Both the position numbers and the translations under genes were made by a program. Source: CAVLCC01 sp963661535 (lineage in GTDB: Bacteria > Actinomycetota > Coriobacteriia > Coriobacteriales > CADBOM01). From it: a stretch of 64,000 nucleotides of DNA. The notes below the pieces were generated by a model. It did no database searches, was not told the DNA's origin, and worked only from the letters and a program-made list of their open reading frames with translations. The stretch spans positions 10,534 through 74,533 of the forward strand of contig CAVLCC010000001.1 of assembly GCA_963661535.1 (NCBI GenBank), in the 5' to 3' direction. Below, piece by piece: positions 26,885-34,928 of this stretch (positions within the stretch are counted from its first letter, which is position 1; every line of letters begins with the position of its first letter).

Positions 26885-28018
26885 CTAAACGTCGTTGCCA
26901 TAATCGCAGGTATAAAGAATTTGAACCACGTCTCCGTCTTGGAGCTTATATCCCGACACCCCATAATTTGGAACCCAGCCGTTAACTTTATACGTCCAGC
27001 CCGAAGCACTGCCGCAGTCTAGCTCGTACAAGTTGTTAATGCCCTCTATATAATACGCGCTATAGAGAGGACTCCACGATGCCTCCATTTGTATGCCTGC
27101 CCCCTCGCACGCACGCGACAACACGTCGTAGACGGTTTGTCCATCCGAAAACGATACCTTGGTAACAGGCAAAATAATGCCATCGCTTGGAACATAAGAG
27201 GTTTTTTCTGCCAAAAGTTTGTTGGTGTTTGCCAAAATGGTATCGCATCTAATCTCGATTGTGCACGACTTATCCCCACCACCTGAGCTAGAATTTGCCG
27301 CCTGACTTTGTGCCTGCTTCTTCTGATCTGCACGCTGCGCAACCAGCGTTGAGAGTTCATCTGCACTAAAGCAAAGCTTAGTGGTCGAGGATATATCCGA
27401 AAGTGCTCCTAGCATATAATCATCATATGATGAGGCTAAAAGTGTAGATACCTGCACCGCATCTGCGTTGTCTATCAAGGCATTATTGCCAGCATCTATT
27501 GTTTGAGAATTAACGAGGGCACTACCCGACAACACTCCAATATTAAGCGCTCCAGATTGCAAAGACACAGTTAGCACGGCATTGTTTGCACTAACTAATG
27601 TATCGCCTGCACCCACGCTAAATTGTGTCGGCAGGTTTGCCACAATCTGCCCCGACTTTAGGTTAATTGAAGAATTTGCGCTGCTCTTCGCATCGGTTGA
27701 TCCAAAAGAGACTTGCGTATCAGAATCTATATATATGGAGCCCCCCGAAGAGTAGCTAGCAGCAATGCTTGAGCCCGAAAGTGTTTCTATAGTGTCGTTT
27801 TGCCTTATCTCGGCACCATCTTCTAACGCATAGGAGATGTCGGACCTAATGACATTTACGGTTCCAACCTTATTCGCAGCGCTCATGTTTGTGCTGCCGC
27901 CTCCAAACCAGCCTTGGAGGTTACCAACCAACACAATGGCGCAAATTGCAAGTGCTGCAATAATTGCAACCATAATTATATTTCTAGTCTTTTTTGTTTT
28001 AGAAGATTCGGCCGCCAT
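26885..28018 (-). CDS. Membrane-anchored protein with FecR-like and DUF4430 (transcobalamin-like) domains
   Basis: 377 residues; ATG 28018 with AAAGGA upstream. One N-terminal membrane helix (NIIMVAIIAALAICAIVLVG) anchors an exported protein. Residues ~50-190 look like a FecR-type beta domain (LKSGQIVANLPTQFSVGAGDTLVSA pattern, in pieces). After a Gln/Ser/Gly linker, residues ~250-377 match DUF4430: VTKVSFSDGQTVYDVLSRAC, YYIEGINNLYELDCGSASGW, YKVNGW and LQDGDVVQILYT. DUF4430 corresponds to the C-terminal cobalamin-binding half of transcobalamin and intrinsic factor. It is encoded 122 bases after an EcfT gene in the same operon. I infer a membrane-tethered receptor passing a corrinoid or similar ligand to the ECF transporter. 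Confidence 0.85.
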   Translation of the reverse strand: MAAESSKTKKTRNIIMVAIIAALAICAIVLVGNLQGWFGGGSTNMSAANKVGTVNVIRSDISYALEDGAEIRQNDTIETLSGSSIAASYSSGGSIYIDSDTQVSFGSTDAKSSANSSINLKSGQIVANLPTQFSVGAGDTLVSANNAVLTVSLQSGALNIGVLSGSALVNSQTIDAGNNALIDNADAVQVSTLLASSYDDYMLGALSDISSTTKLCFSADELSTLVAQRADQKKQAQSQAANSSSGGGDKSCTIEIRCDTILANTNKLLAEKTSYVPSDGIILPVTKVSFSDGQTVYDVLSRACEGAGIQMEASWSPLYSAYYIEGINNLYELDCGSASGWTYKVNGWVPNYGVSGYKLQDGDVVQILYTCDYGNDV

Positions 28019-28140
28019 GTCTCATTTTCCTTTCATGCAGCAGGCTTTAAAAAGTCTAAGGATATGTATCTTAATTACAGTCAGCTCACATTCAACTAGC
28101 CAGCTCACAGCCAACCAGCGCAATCCCCGCTTACATACGC

Positions 28141-29022
28141 TCACGCCTGCTGCGCCAGTCTTTTAAATCTTATCTCTCCAACTATTTGCAAAATTAGCGG
28201 CGAAAAACACAAGCCCGCATATGCAATATAAAACAGATAGCTAGTTAAAGTTATGCGATTCATAAGTATAGCCGGGCTATAACTTATTGTTGTTTGGTTT
28301 AGCAAAGCACCCATAATAACCACAAAAATGCACAGGAACAAAAAGATTACAAAGCTTCTGTCGCGGTTGTCAAAGCGATATATCGAAAATGCACTGCGCC
28401 CTTTGAGAGCGTACCCTCGGCTTCGCATAGAATCTGACGACTGCGCCATGCTATCGCCAATCCAAGTTATCATTATCGAAAACCTTGCCGCCCAATGTCG
28501 CATACGTTGCAAAATACTGCCTTGACCGCTGCCCCTCCCAATGCATTGTTGCGCGGCATTTATTTTAGAAGCGTTGCGCTTCACCAAAGGAACCAGTCTC
28601 AACACTATGGAGAGTGCCAACGACAACTTTGGCGAAACCCTGCCGAACAAATATACGACCTTATCAGATGAAACTATAGTGTGCATGCACGAAAGCCACA
28701 TAATCACGCTAGCCACAATAACACCAATCACAAAGCCAAAAACAACCGACTCAAGTGTCATCTGATTGCCTGCTATTGTGCGTCCGATGTTCGTTATTCC
28801 AAAATGGTTGAAGCTCGAGAAAAACCATGTCCACACTGCAATAAGCACAATGAAAATTAGGTTTTGAACCAGCGAGCGCAAGCCATTTAGCTTTATGGAA
28901 TATGCGAACGCAGATATATAAGAGATGGCCAAAAACACCGGCTGATTAAAGCCTATAGTCATGGCTATTACGGCTACAAAAAATACAAGATTTATTGCCG
29001 GATGATACGAATCGAACTTCAA
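28141..29022 (-). CDS. ecfT: ECF transporter transmembrane (T) component, copy 1
   Basis: 293 residues starting at TTG 29022, directly after the TAG of the S-component gene; GGAGG five bases upstream supports this start. Several hydrophobic segments flank a cytoplasmic coupling region containing SSDSMRSRGYALKGR, the Arg-Gly signature of EcfT coupling helices that contact the ATPases. EcfT links the ATPase pair to the substrate-binding S subunit in vitamin importers. It pairs with a second EcfT at the front of the operon with a similar motif (GDSMRSRGYGTSVR) but low overall similarity. Confidence 0.85.
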   Translation of the reverse strand: MKFDSYHPAINLVFFVAVIAMTIGFNQPVFLAISYISAFAYSIKLNGLRSLVQNLIFIVLIAVWTWFFSSFNHFGITNIGRTIAGNQMTLESVVFGFVIGVIVASVIMWLSCMHTIVSSDKVVYLFGRVSPKLSLALSIVLRLVPLVKRNASKINAAQQCIGRGSGQGSILQRMRHWAARFSIMITWIGDSMAQSSDSMRSRGYALKGRSAFSIYRFDNRDRSFVIFLFLCIFVVIMGALLNQTTISYSPAILMNRITLTSYLFYIAYAGLCFSPLILQIVGEIRFKRLAQQA

Positions 29023-30210
29023 CTAAGCCTCCGCCATGCCATATTTAACTCTTATTCGCTCAATTTTTTCGCAAAGCGGTTTGGACACAAGTGCTAGCGT
29101 AATTGCGGTTGCTAGTCCGTGGCCAATGTTATATACAAAACCAGCCAAGTATATAGACAACGCCGACTCAAAAGTTCCAGGTGTGATTACAAAGACCGTG
29201 CAAGTGTCGAGAATTGGTCCCACAAAAAGCACGATGATCAAAAATCCAAAAATTGTTAGAGGCACTCTGGTGGGCTTTAAAATTCCCTTCTTAACCAAAA
29301 TGCCTGCAATAAATGCTCCTATTCCGTAGGCAAACATTTGCCAAGGGGTCCAAGGACCTTGTCCAAACAAAAAGTTAGATACAAATGCTGCCAACGCACC
29401 CGTTATAAAGCCTTGTTCGGGGCCTAATGCAATTGCTGTTATGATTGCAATTCCAATTAAGGGAGAAAAGCTCGGCAACCACACAAATGCGGCACGTGAT
29501 GCAGCTGCAATTGCCGTCATAACTGCTATAACAACCAGCTCTCTAGCCTGCGGGTTTCTACCCTCAAATCTTACAAAGAACGGAAACATCATCAAAAATA
29601 TTATGACCACACTTGTTATATAGAAGTTTACGTCTCCCAAAAGCAGCCCCAGGGCAACAACTGCAGGAATGCATACGCACGTGACTACTATCGACAAAAT
29701 TGTGCGCTTGCCTAGCTTGTTGGGGTTTGGTGTGGTGGATGGGGTTTGCGTGGATGCTGCGTTTGTAGATGCACGTGCTGGTGTTGCTGGAGATGCCGTT
29801 GCTTTAGCGGGCTTTTTTCGCGATGATGACACTGTGCCAGTGCCTACGGATGTTGGTGCATCCTGTTTGTTATTTGCAATCGTTAATGCGGCAGAACTTG
29901 TTGCAGAATCTGCATCTGTATCTGCGTCAGTGTATGCCGCAGCTCGATCCTCTTTTACAACAGCTTGCGAACTCTCTTTTGCTGCTATGTCTTTAGCCTT
30001 ATCAGCAAGCTGCGCGTCAACCTGCCCAGCCTCCGCCAGCTGCGCCTCCGCCTCCTCCACAGCTTCGCGCATCGAGTCGTGCTCTTCTTGAGCAGCTTGC
30101 TTGATACTATCTACTTGTGTGGCTTTGCGTTCTTCGCTCGCATCCACATCAAGACCCAACGCAGACAAAGCTCCTACAGACGCTACTTTATTGTCTTGTT
30201 TGTTTTGCAA
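29023..30210 (-). CDS. ECF transporter substrate-specific (S) component with a long N-terminal cytoplasmic tail
   Basis: 395 residues from TTG 30210, overlapping the end of the ATPase gene by 28 bases. Residues 1-165 are unusual: a charged Ala/Glu-rich probable coiled coil (REAVEEAEAQLAEAG), then an Ala/Thr/Pro/Ser low-complexity linker. The remaining ~230 residues form about six membrane helices of the S-component type (VVIAVMTAIAAASRAAF, IAIITAIALGPEQGF, FGQGPWTPWQMFAYG). S components bind a vitamin or precursor; the closest motif layout is to S components of unassigned specificity. The DUF4430 gene in the operon points to corrinoids. An alternative internal start would remove the tail but lacks an obvious ribosome site. 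Confidence 0.8.
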   Translation of the reverse strand: MQNKQDNKVASVGALSALGLDVDASEERKATQVDSIKQAAQEEHDSMREAVEEAEAQLAEAGQVDAQLADKAKDIAAKESSQAVVKEDRAAAYTDADTDADSATSSAALTIANNKQDAPTSVGTGTVSSSRKKPAKATASPATPARASTNAASTQTPSTTPNPNKLGKRTILSIVVTCVCIPAVVALGLLLGDVNFYITSVVIIFLMMFPFFVRFEGRNPQARELVVIAVMTAIAAASRAAFVWLPSFSPLIGIAIITAIALGPEQGFITGALAAFVSNFLFGQGPWTPWQMFAYGIGAFIAGILVKKGILKPTRVPLTIFGFLIIVLFVGPILDTCTVFVITPGTFESALSIYLAGFVYNIGHGLATAITLALVSKPLCEKIERIRVKYGMAEA

Positions 30211-31865
30211 AGCTCGATCACATCCTCATTAGTAATAGCATTTTTGAATATATGACGACTCATGCGGTTAGCCGCAGTTGTATAAAAACTGTTTTGCGAG
30301 AAAAACCGCGACGGAGTGTTGGTCGTTACCACACCCCCATCAAAGAACATAGATACGCTGTCTGCATATTTGGCGCAAAATTCTACGTCGTGTGTGACCA
30401 TGATTATTGTTACACCTTGCTCACGCAGCTTAGTCATAATTTGCGCCAGCTTAATTTTGAAGAAGTTGTCTATGCCCTTGGTTGGCTCGTCTAAAAGCAA
30501 AATTTTGGGATTACACAGCAGAACTTTTGCTAGCGCGGCTCGCTGTTGCTCTCCGCCAGATAAATCATATGGATGAGACTCCAAATATCTATCGACCTCA
30601 CACAAGCTCGCCACAGCCTTAACTGTTGCCATCTTTTCTTCTTGAGTTCCGTCTGCACCTGAGAGCATTTCTAGCAGATCTTCGCCCACTGTCTTTTTAA
30701 CAAACAAGCTCTGAGGATCTTGAGGGAGCATTGCCAAAAGCCCATCAAAAAGCTCCCTAGATTTATACTTGTCAATCTCTTTGCCCTCAATAAAAACCTT
30801 GCCGCGATAAAGCTTGGCAATTCCGCAAATAGACTTTAGGGTCGTGGATTTTCCTGTGCCATTGCCGCCAACTATTGCAAACAGCTGACCTCTCTGCACA
30901 CTAAACGACGCCCCCCTCAAAATATCGTGTCCCTCTTTAGAATATCTAAACCATGCCTCGCGCAGCTCAACAACTGGGTCATCAACCTCGGGTAGCTCGT
31001 CTTTATCTGGAATTTGCGTGGCAACCAACTCGCTACCACCAAACTCTTCGCTTAACCAGTTTCTGCCTTCGCGAACAGTTAGCGGGCAATCAAGAGTGCT
31101 TCCCACTCCATAATAAATTTGCATAGGCGAAGGGAGCGCTGCGAACATATCGTCGTTAGTGTCTTTTAGTTGGTCTCCGATGTTGCGAGGTGTGTCGTCT
31201 GCAATGATGCGACCATCGTCTATAACAACGACCCTGTCTGCAACCGGAAAAACCTCCTCGAGCCTATGCTCAGAGATAATAACTGTGGTGCCGAGCTCAA
31301 GGTTAATTTTTCTAACTGTGTTTAGAAAGTCTGTAGCCGCTATTGGGTCTAGCTGACTTGTTGGCTCATCTAAAATGAGGGCTGTTGGCTGCATCGCCAT
31401 AATCGAAGCCAAATTAAGTAGCTGCTTTTGCCCGCCCGAAAGCTCCATTACATCACGATGAAACCACTGTTGAATACCAAAATAACTCGCCATCTCAGCA
31501 ACGCGCAGGCGCATAACTTTTTGCTCGCAGCCCAAGCTCTCAAGACCAAAGGCAAGCTCATGCCAAACTTTGTCGGTAACAATTTGGCTATCGGGATTTT
31601 GCATAACAAATCCAATTTTGCTGCTTTGTGTGCGCATGTCAACGTCGTCTAGAGGAGTTCCGTCAAACAGTACCTGACCCGTGCGCTGCCCATGAGGGGT
31701 TAACACGCTCTTTAGATGGCGCATAAGGGTTGTTTTTCCGCAGCCGCTCTTGCCGCACAACGCAACATACTGACCTTGTTCAATAGATAAATTTATATCT
31801 TGCAAGGAGTTCTTTTGAGCTGTTGGATAAGAAAAAGTTAAATTCTCGATCGCAAAATGCGCCAT
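30183..31865 (-). CDS. ecfA: ECF transporter double ATPase (EcfA-EcfA' fusion)
   Basis: About 560 residues from ATG 31865, where GGAGG lies 7 bases upstream; an in-frame ATG at 31880 is poorly placed. Two ABC ATPase domains are fused in one chain. Domain 1 has Walker A GKSGCGKTT, signature LSGGQKQ and ALILDEPTSQLD. Domain 2 has Walker A GGNGTGKSTT, signature LSGGEQQR and ILLLDEPTKGID. Most ECF systems use two separate ATPases; fusions occur in actinobacteria. It energises import through the EcfT/S membrane subunits. It overlaps the upstream EcfT gene by 28 bases and the downstream S gene by 28 bases, so translation is coupled. Confidence 0.92.
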   Translation of the reverse strand: MAHFAIENLTFSYPTAQKNSLQDINLSIEQGQYVALCGKSGCGKTTLMRHLKSVLTPHGQRTGQVLFDGTPLDDVDMRTQSSKIGFVMQNPDSQIVTDKVWHELAFGLESLGCEQKVMRLRVAEMASYFGIQQWFHRDVMELSGGQKQLLNLASIMAMQPTALILDEPTSQLDPIAATDFLNTVRKINLELGTTVIISEHRLEEVFPVADRVVVIDDGRIIADDTPRNIGDQLKDTNDDMFAALPSPMQIYYGVGSTLDCPLTVREGRNWLSEEFGGSELVATQIPDKDELPEVDDPVVELREAWFRYSKEGHDILRGASFSVQRGQLFAIVGGNGTGKSTTLKSICGIAKLYRGKVFIEGKEIDKYKSRELFDGLLAMLPQDPQSLFVKKTVGEDLLEMLSGADGTQEEKMATVKAVASLCEVDRYLESHPYDLSGGEQQRAALAKVLLCNPKILLLDEPTKGIDNFFKIKLAQIMTKLREQGVTIIMVTHDVEFCAKYADSVSMFFDGGVVTTNTPSRFFSQNSFYTTAANRMSRHIFKNAITNEDVIELCKTNKTIK

Positions 31866-32728
31866 GTGGCATCCTCCCATATATGTATTGCAGATGGAAT
31901 AGCAAGCAAAATTGTATAAGACACGATAGCTACTATCGTTGTTGTGTTCCCCATTGGAGCAAACTCAATTGATGGAGTGTAGGTTATTGACATTGCTCCC
32001 ATGCACGACATGCAAATCACGCTTATGGTTGCAAGTGCTAGAACTATTAGAAGAGCCTTGTCGCGGGTGCACATTCGATAAACTGCAAAGTTGGAGCGCA
32101 CGGATGTTCCATATCCTCGGCTTCGCATAGAATCTCCTGTTACTATTGCATTTTCTAGCGCCCAAGATGTTAACGAAGAAAGAATTGTAACTGCGCTATC
32201 TAGCTTCTTTTTACGATCGCCATCGGACGCTGCTTTGCCAACGCACATTCTCGCGTTAGAGATAACAGCAGTTTGCCTGCGATAATTTGGAACCAACCTC
32301 AAAACCATGGTGAAGATTAGCGACAGTGATGGAATGAACCTCGCGAACAAATATGTAAACTTATCGCTCGACATTACCTCGTTATAACACGCAAACCAAA
32401 TTAGCACCGAGCCAAACATTACCGCTAGGGCTATTCCGTATGCCAAAGACTCTAGGGTATATGGTCTGTCTCCAAAGTAGGTAAATAGAATGTGCTCGCC
32501 CTGTGTGTTGAACAGTGGGTTAACAAACGAAAGCACAATCATTAGCACGAGTATCCCAAGCAAAAACTTAATGCCGTCTTTTTGTTTTAAGAGAAGGCAA
32601 TACAAACTTGCGCACATAATTGAGATGATCAAAAATGCTGGGTGCACAAACATCATTCCAAAGGCGATTGCAGCTATGAAGAACGTAAAACAAATAGCTG
32701 GGTGAAAGTTACCAAATGGATCTTCCAA
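31838..32728 (-). CDS. ecfT: ECF transporter transmembrane (T) component, copy 2
   Basis: 296 residues from TTG 32728 with GGAGG seven bases upstream; the nearby ATG is out of frame. It is a multi-pass membrane protein (ICFTFFIAAIAFGMMF, FLLGILVLMIVLSFV) with the coupling motif GDSMRSRGYGTSVR. It is the first gene of the operon EcfT2-EcfAA'-S-EcfT1-DUF4430-ligA. Two different T proteins in one operon are unusual; they may form a heterodimeric scaffold. The 279 bases upstream show no cobalamin riboswitch; TATAAT on the minus strand near 32784 is a possible -10. Confidence 0.85.
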   Translation of the reverse strand: MEDPFGNFHPAICFTFFIAAIAFGMMFVHPAFLIISIMCASLYCLLLKQKDGIKFLLGILVLMIVLSFVNPLFNTQGEHILFTYFGDRPYTLESLAYGIALAVMFGSVLIWFACYNEVMSSDKFTYLFARFIPSLSLIFTMVLRLVPNYRRQTAVISNARMCVGKAASDGDRKKKLDSAVTILSSLTSWALENAIVTGDSMRSRGYGTSVRSNFAVYRMCTRDKALLIVLALATISVICMSCMGAMSITYTPSIEFAPMGNTTTIVAIVSYTILLAIPSAIHIWEDATWRILRSRI

Positions 32729-32910
32729 AACATCGCCTCCTTAGTGACAAAAAACCAAATAACTAAAATTCACATACGTTTTAATTATAAACTTCAAACC
32801 TAGCTTGTTGGTTATTCTTATCCTAAGACCGGTTGTTGTAGGTGTGTTTGCACTGAGCGCGTTCGGCTAAGTGTACATTCTACAAACCTTGACAAGTGCA
32901 ACATGCTGCT

Positions 32911-32962
32911 AAAGTCCCTTGAAAAAGTTGCGATTTTGCTAAAAAGTCCCTTGAAAAAGTTG
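32911..32962 (+). repeat. Two direct 20-bp repeats ahead of the DUF4143 ATPase gene
   Basis: AAAGTCCCTTGAAAAAGTTG occurs at 32911-32930 and 32943-32962, a 32-bp period (about three helical turns). The pair sits 46 bases before the ATPase start, overlapping the expected promoter, so it could be a regulator site. Confidence 0.75.
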
Positions 32963-33007
32963 TAAAATCTCATTAATAACTACTTATCTATATAAGAAGG
33001 CCGCAAA

Positions 33008-34337
33008 ATGTTAAAACGAAAAATAGAACAAACTTTAAACAACTGGAAGAATACAGTTGATCACAAGCCCTTGATTATTAAGGGATGCAGACAATGTGGA
33101 AAAACTTTTTCTGTGTTGGACTTTGCACAAAAAAACTATGAGCATATTATTTACTTAAATTTTTTTGAGAATCCAGATTACGCCTCAGCATTTTCTGGCT
33201 CATTAGAAGTTGACTACATCATGATGATGTTATCAGCAATTATGGGCAAAGAAACTGTATCTAATGAAGAAAACACTATTCTCATACTAGATGAAATTCA
33301 AGAGTGTCCAAACGCAAGAACAGCTCTCAAGTTCTTCAAATTAGATGGACGCTATGATGTAATTGGANNNNNNNNNNGGGTCATTACTTGGCATAAAAGG
33401 TTACAGCTATGAAGAACCTGAGTCAATTCCAGTTGGATACGAAACTGTGATTGATATGACCCCTATTGACTTTGAAGAATTTTTGTGGGCAAATGGAATT
33501 TCAGAGCAAATAATTGACATGCTAAAATTTCACTTGCAAGAAGCATCTACAATTCCAGATGCACTACACCAGCGTCTTCAAACACTTCTTTTGCAATATA
33601 CAGTTGTAGGCGGAATGCCAGACGTAGTTCAAACCTTCGTAGATACAAAGCAAATGAGCATAGTTTTGCAAACTCAGCGCGACATAGTTCGATCTTATGA
33701 AGATGACATGGTTAAATATGCAGACAAAAAGGACAAAGCAGTTATAAAAGAGTGCTTTCAGTCCATACCCAAACAACTTGCAAAAGAAAACAAAAAGTTC
33801 CAATACTCTCTGGTAAAAAAGGGTGCTACTGCATTAAAGTTTGCAGGTAGCTTGCAGTGGATTGAAGACGCGGGCATTATTTCGCGTTGTTACAACCTTT
33901 CAATTACAGAACTACCGCTAGACGGAAACGCCAAACAAGATGTATTTAAGGTATACATGAGCGATATTGGGTTGTTTGTTTCTATGTTAGAAGACGGCAC
34001 ACAATTCGATATTTTGCAAGGTAACCTTTTGGGATATAAGGGGGCAATTTTTGAGGGTTTAGTTGCTGATATTTTCTCCAAAATGGGACGGAAACTCTAT
34101 TATTTTCACAAAGATTCTGGGCTTGAAGTAGATTTTGTAATTCGCTATAGGGGGGCTTGCACTTTAGTAGAGGTAAAGCCAACTACTGGAAACGCCAAAA
34201 GCTCCAAGACAATTTTGCGACACCCCGAAAAATACCATGTTGAGCATTTAATAAAACTTGGCAACTACAATGTAGGACACTCGGATCAAACACTAACCTT
34301 GCCCTTATATATGGCATTTTTGTTAGATGAATACTGA
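33008..34337 (+). CDS. AAA ATPase with DUF4143-type nuclease-like C-terminus (split by assembly gap)
   Basis: ATG 33008 with AGAAGG upstream. The N-terminal part has Walker A GCRQCGKT and Walker B TILILDEIQE. The C-terminal part is the DUF4143 region with a PD-(D/E)xK-like core EVDFVIR ... LVEVK. These stand-alone ATPases are common and poorly understood. The frame is broken only by ten N at 33368-33377: before the gap it reads YDVIG, after it GSLLG, and relatives read D-V-I-x-(S/T)-G-S-L-L-G. One residue is therefore probably missing and the true gap is likely 3 bases, with the gene intact. About 440 residues are expected. Confidence 0.85.
33368..33377. other. Assembly gap of ten N
   Basis: Ten N interrupt the DUF4143 ATPase between the codons for VIG and GSLLG. 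A 10-base gap would shift the frame, while the flanking protein fits the family with a single residue missing, so the N count is a placeholder. Confidence 0.97.
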
Positions 34338-34422
34338 TGCGCAATGCGTGGAACCGGCGAGCAAATATGTGCGATGCACAACATATACGTTTGTTGTATA
34401 TGCTATATGCTGCACTGCGCAT
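34337..34422. repeat. Nested inverted repeats after the DUF4143 ATPase
   Basis: CATATAC (34382-34388) pairs with GTATATG (34396-34402), and an outer pair ATGCGCA / TGCGCAT lies at 34337-34343 and 34416-34422. No clear T tract follows, so this is a weak terminator candidate. The remaining 34423-34655 holds an imperfect hairpin (GCAACGAGCT / AGCGAGTTGC) and presumably the promoter of the hyp cluster, but no gene I can support. Confidence 0.4.
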
Positions 34423-34655
34423 GTCATAAGTCGGTTGTGGATAAAAACGATTGCGAGATAATTTGTTGGCAAAACTGGGAGTAAACTATTAGGACATAGA
34501 TTAAAGATTGCAAATAAACATTAGTTCATGTAAAGCAGGTAGCCGCAACGAGCTAACCGTAGCGAGTTGCTATAGTAGGCAAGCTACAACAGACAGCAAA
34601 AGCAGGCTACACTAGGCTGAATATAACAGCTAACCACAACAGAGAGGGATTGAAC

Positions 34656-34910
34656 ATGTGCAGCAACGGAGTAAACACAAATCAACTAAAAGATACAATT
34701 CAACAAATTGATGAGGCCATAGCACTCAATCGCAGATGGACTCACCGCATGTATCATCTTGCTAGTGATGGTTCGATGCCCAAAACCGCAGAAAAGCTCG
34801 AAGAAGTTCAGCGCATGCTCGATGATGTAAGAGCACTTCTTGACGAAGCAAGAGACTCAGTGGACTCAGATGACAGCAACATCGCAGGCGTTAGTGTAGA
34901 GTTAGTATAG
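34656..34910 (+). CDS. Small unknown protein ahead of hypF
   Basis: 84 residues from ATG 34656 with GAGGG seven bases upstream. I do not recognise it. The sequence is strongly helical and charged (KLEEVQRMLDDVRALLDEAR), with a Cys at position 2 and no membrane segment, suggesting a small coiled-coil protein. Its stop lies 18 bases before the GTG of hypF in the same frame, and hypF has no good ribosome site of its own, so the two are probably translationally coupled and this gene heads the hydrogenase-maturation operon. Confidence 0.65.
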   Translation: MCSNGVNTNQLKDTIQQIDEAIALNRRWTHRMYHLASDGSMPKTAEKLEEVQRMLDDVRALLDEARDSVDSDDSNIAGVSVELV

Positions 34911-34928
34911 AGCCGCAATCAATCAGCT

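Noticed and set aside
32729..33007. A second cobalamin riboswitch ahead of the ECF operon
   Set aside because: I looked for the B12 box and the GGGAA/GGTGAAA core on the minus strand and found neither, so regulation of this operon by B12 is not supported by the sequence.
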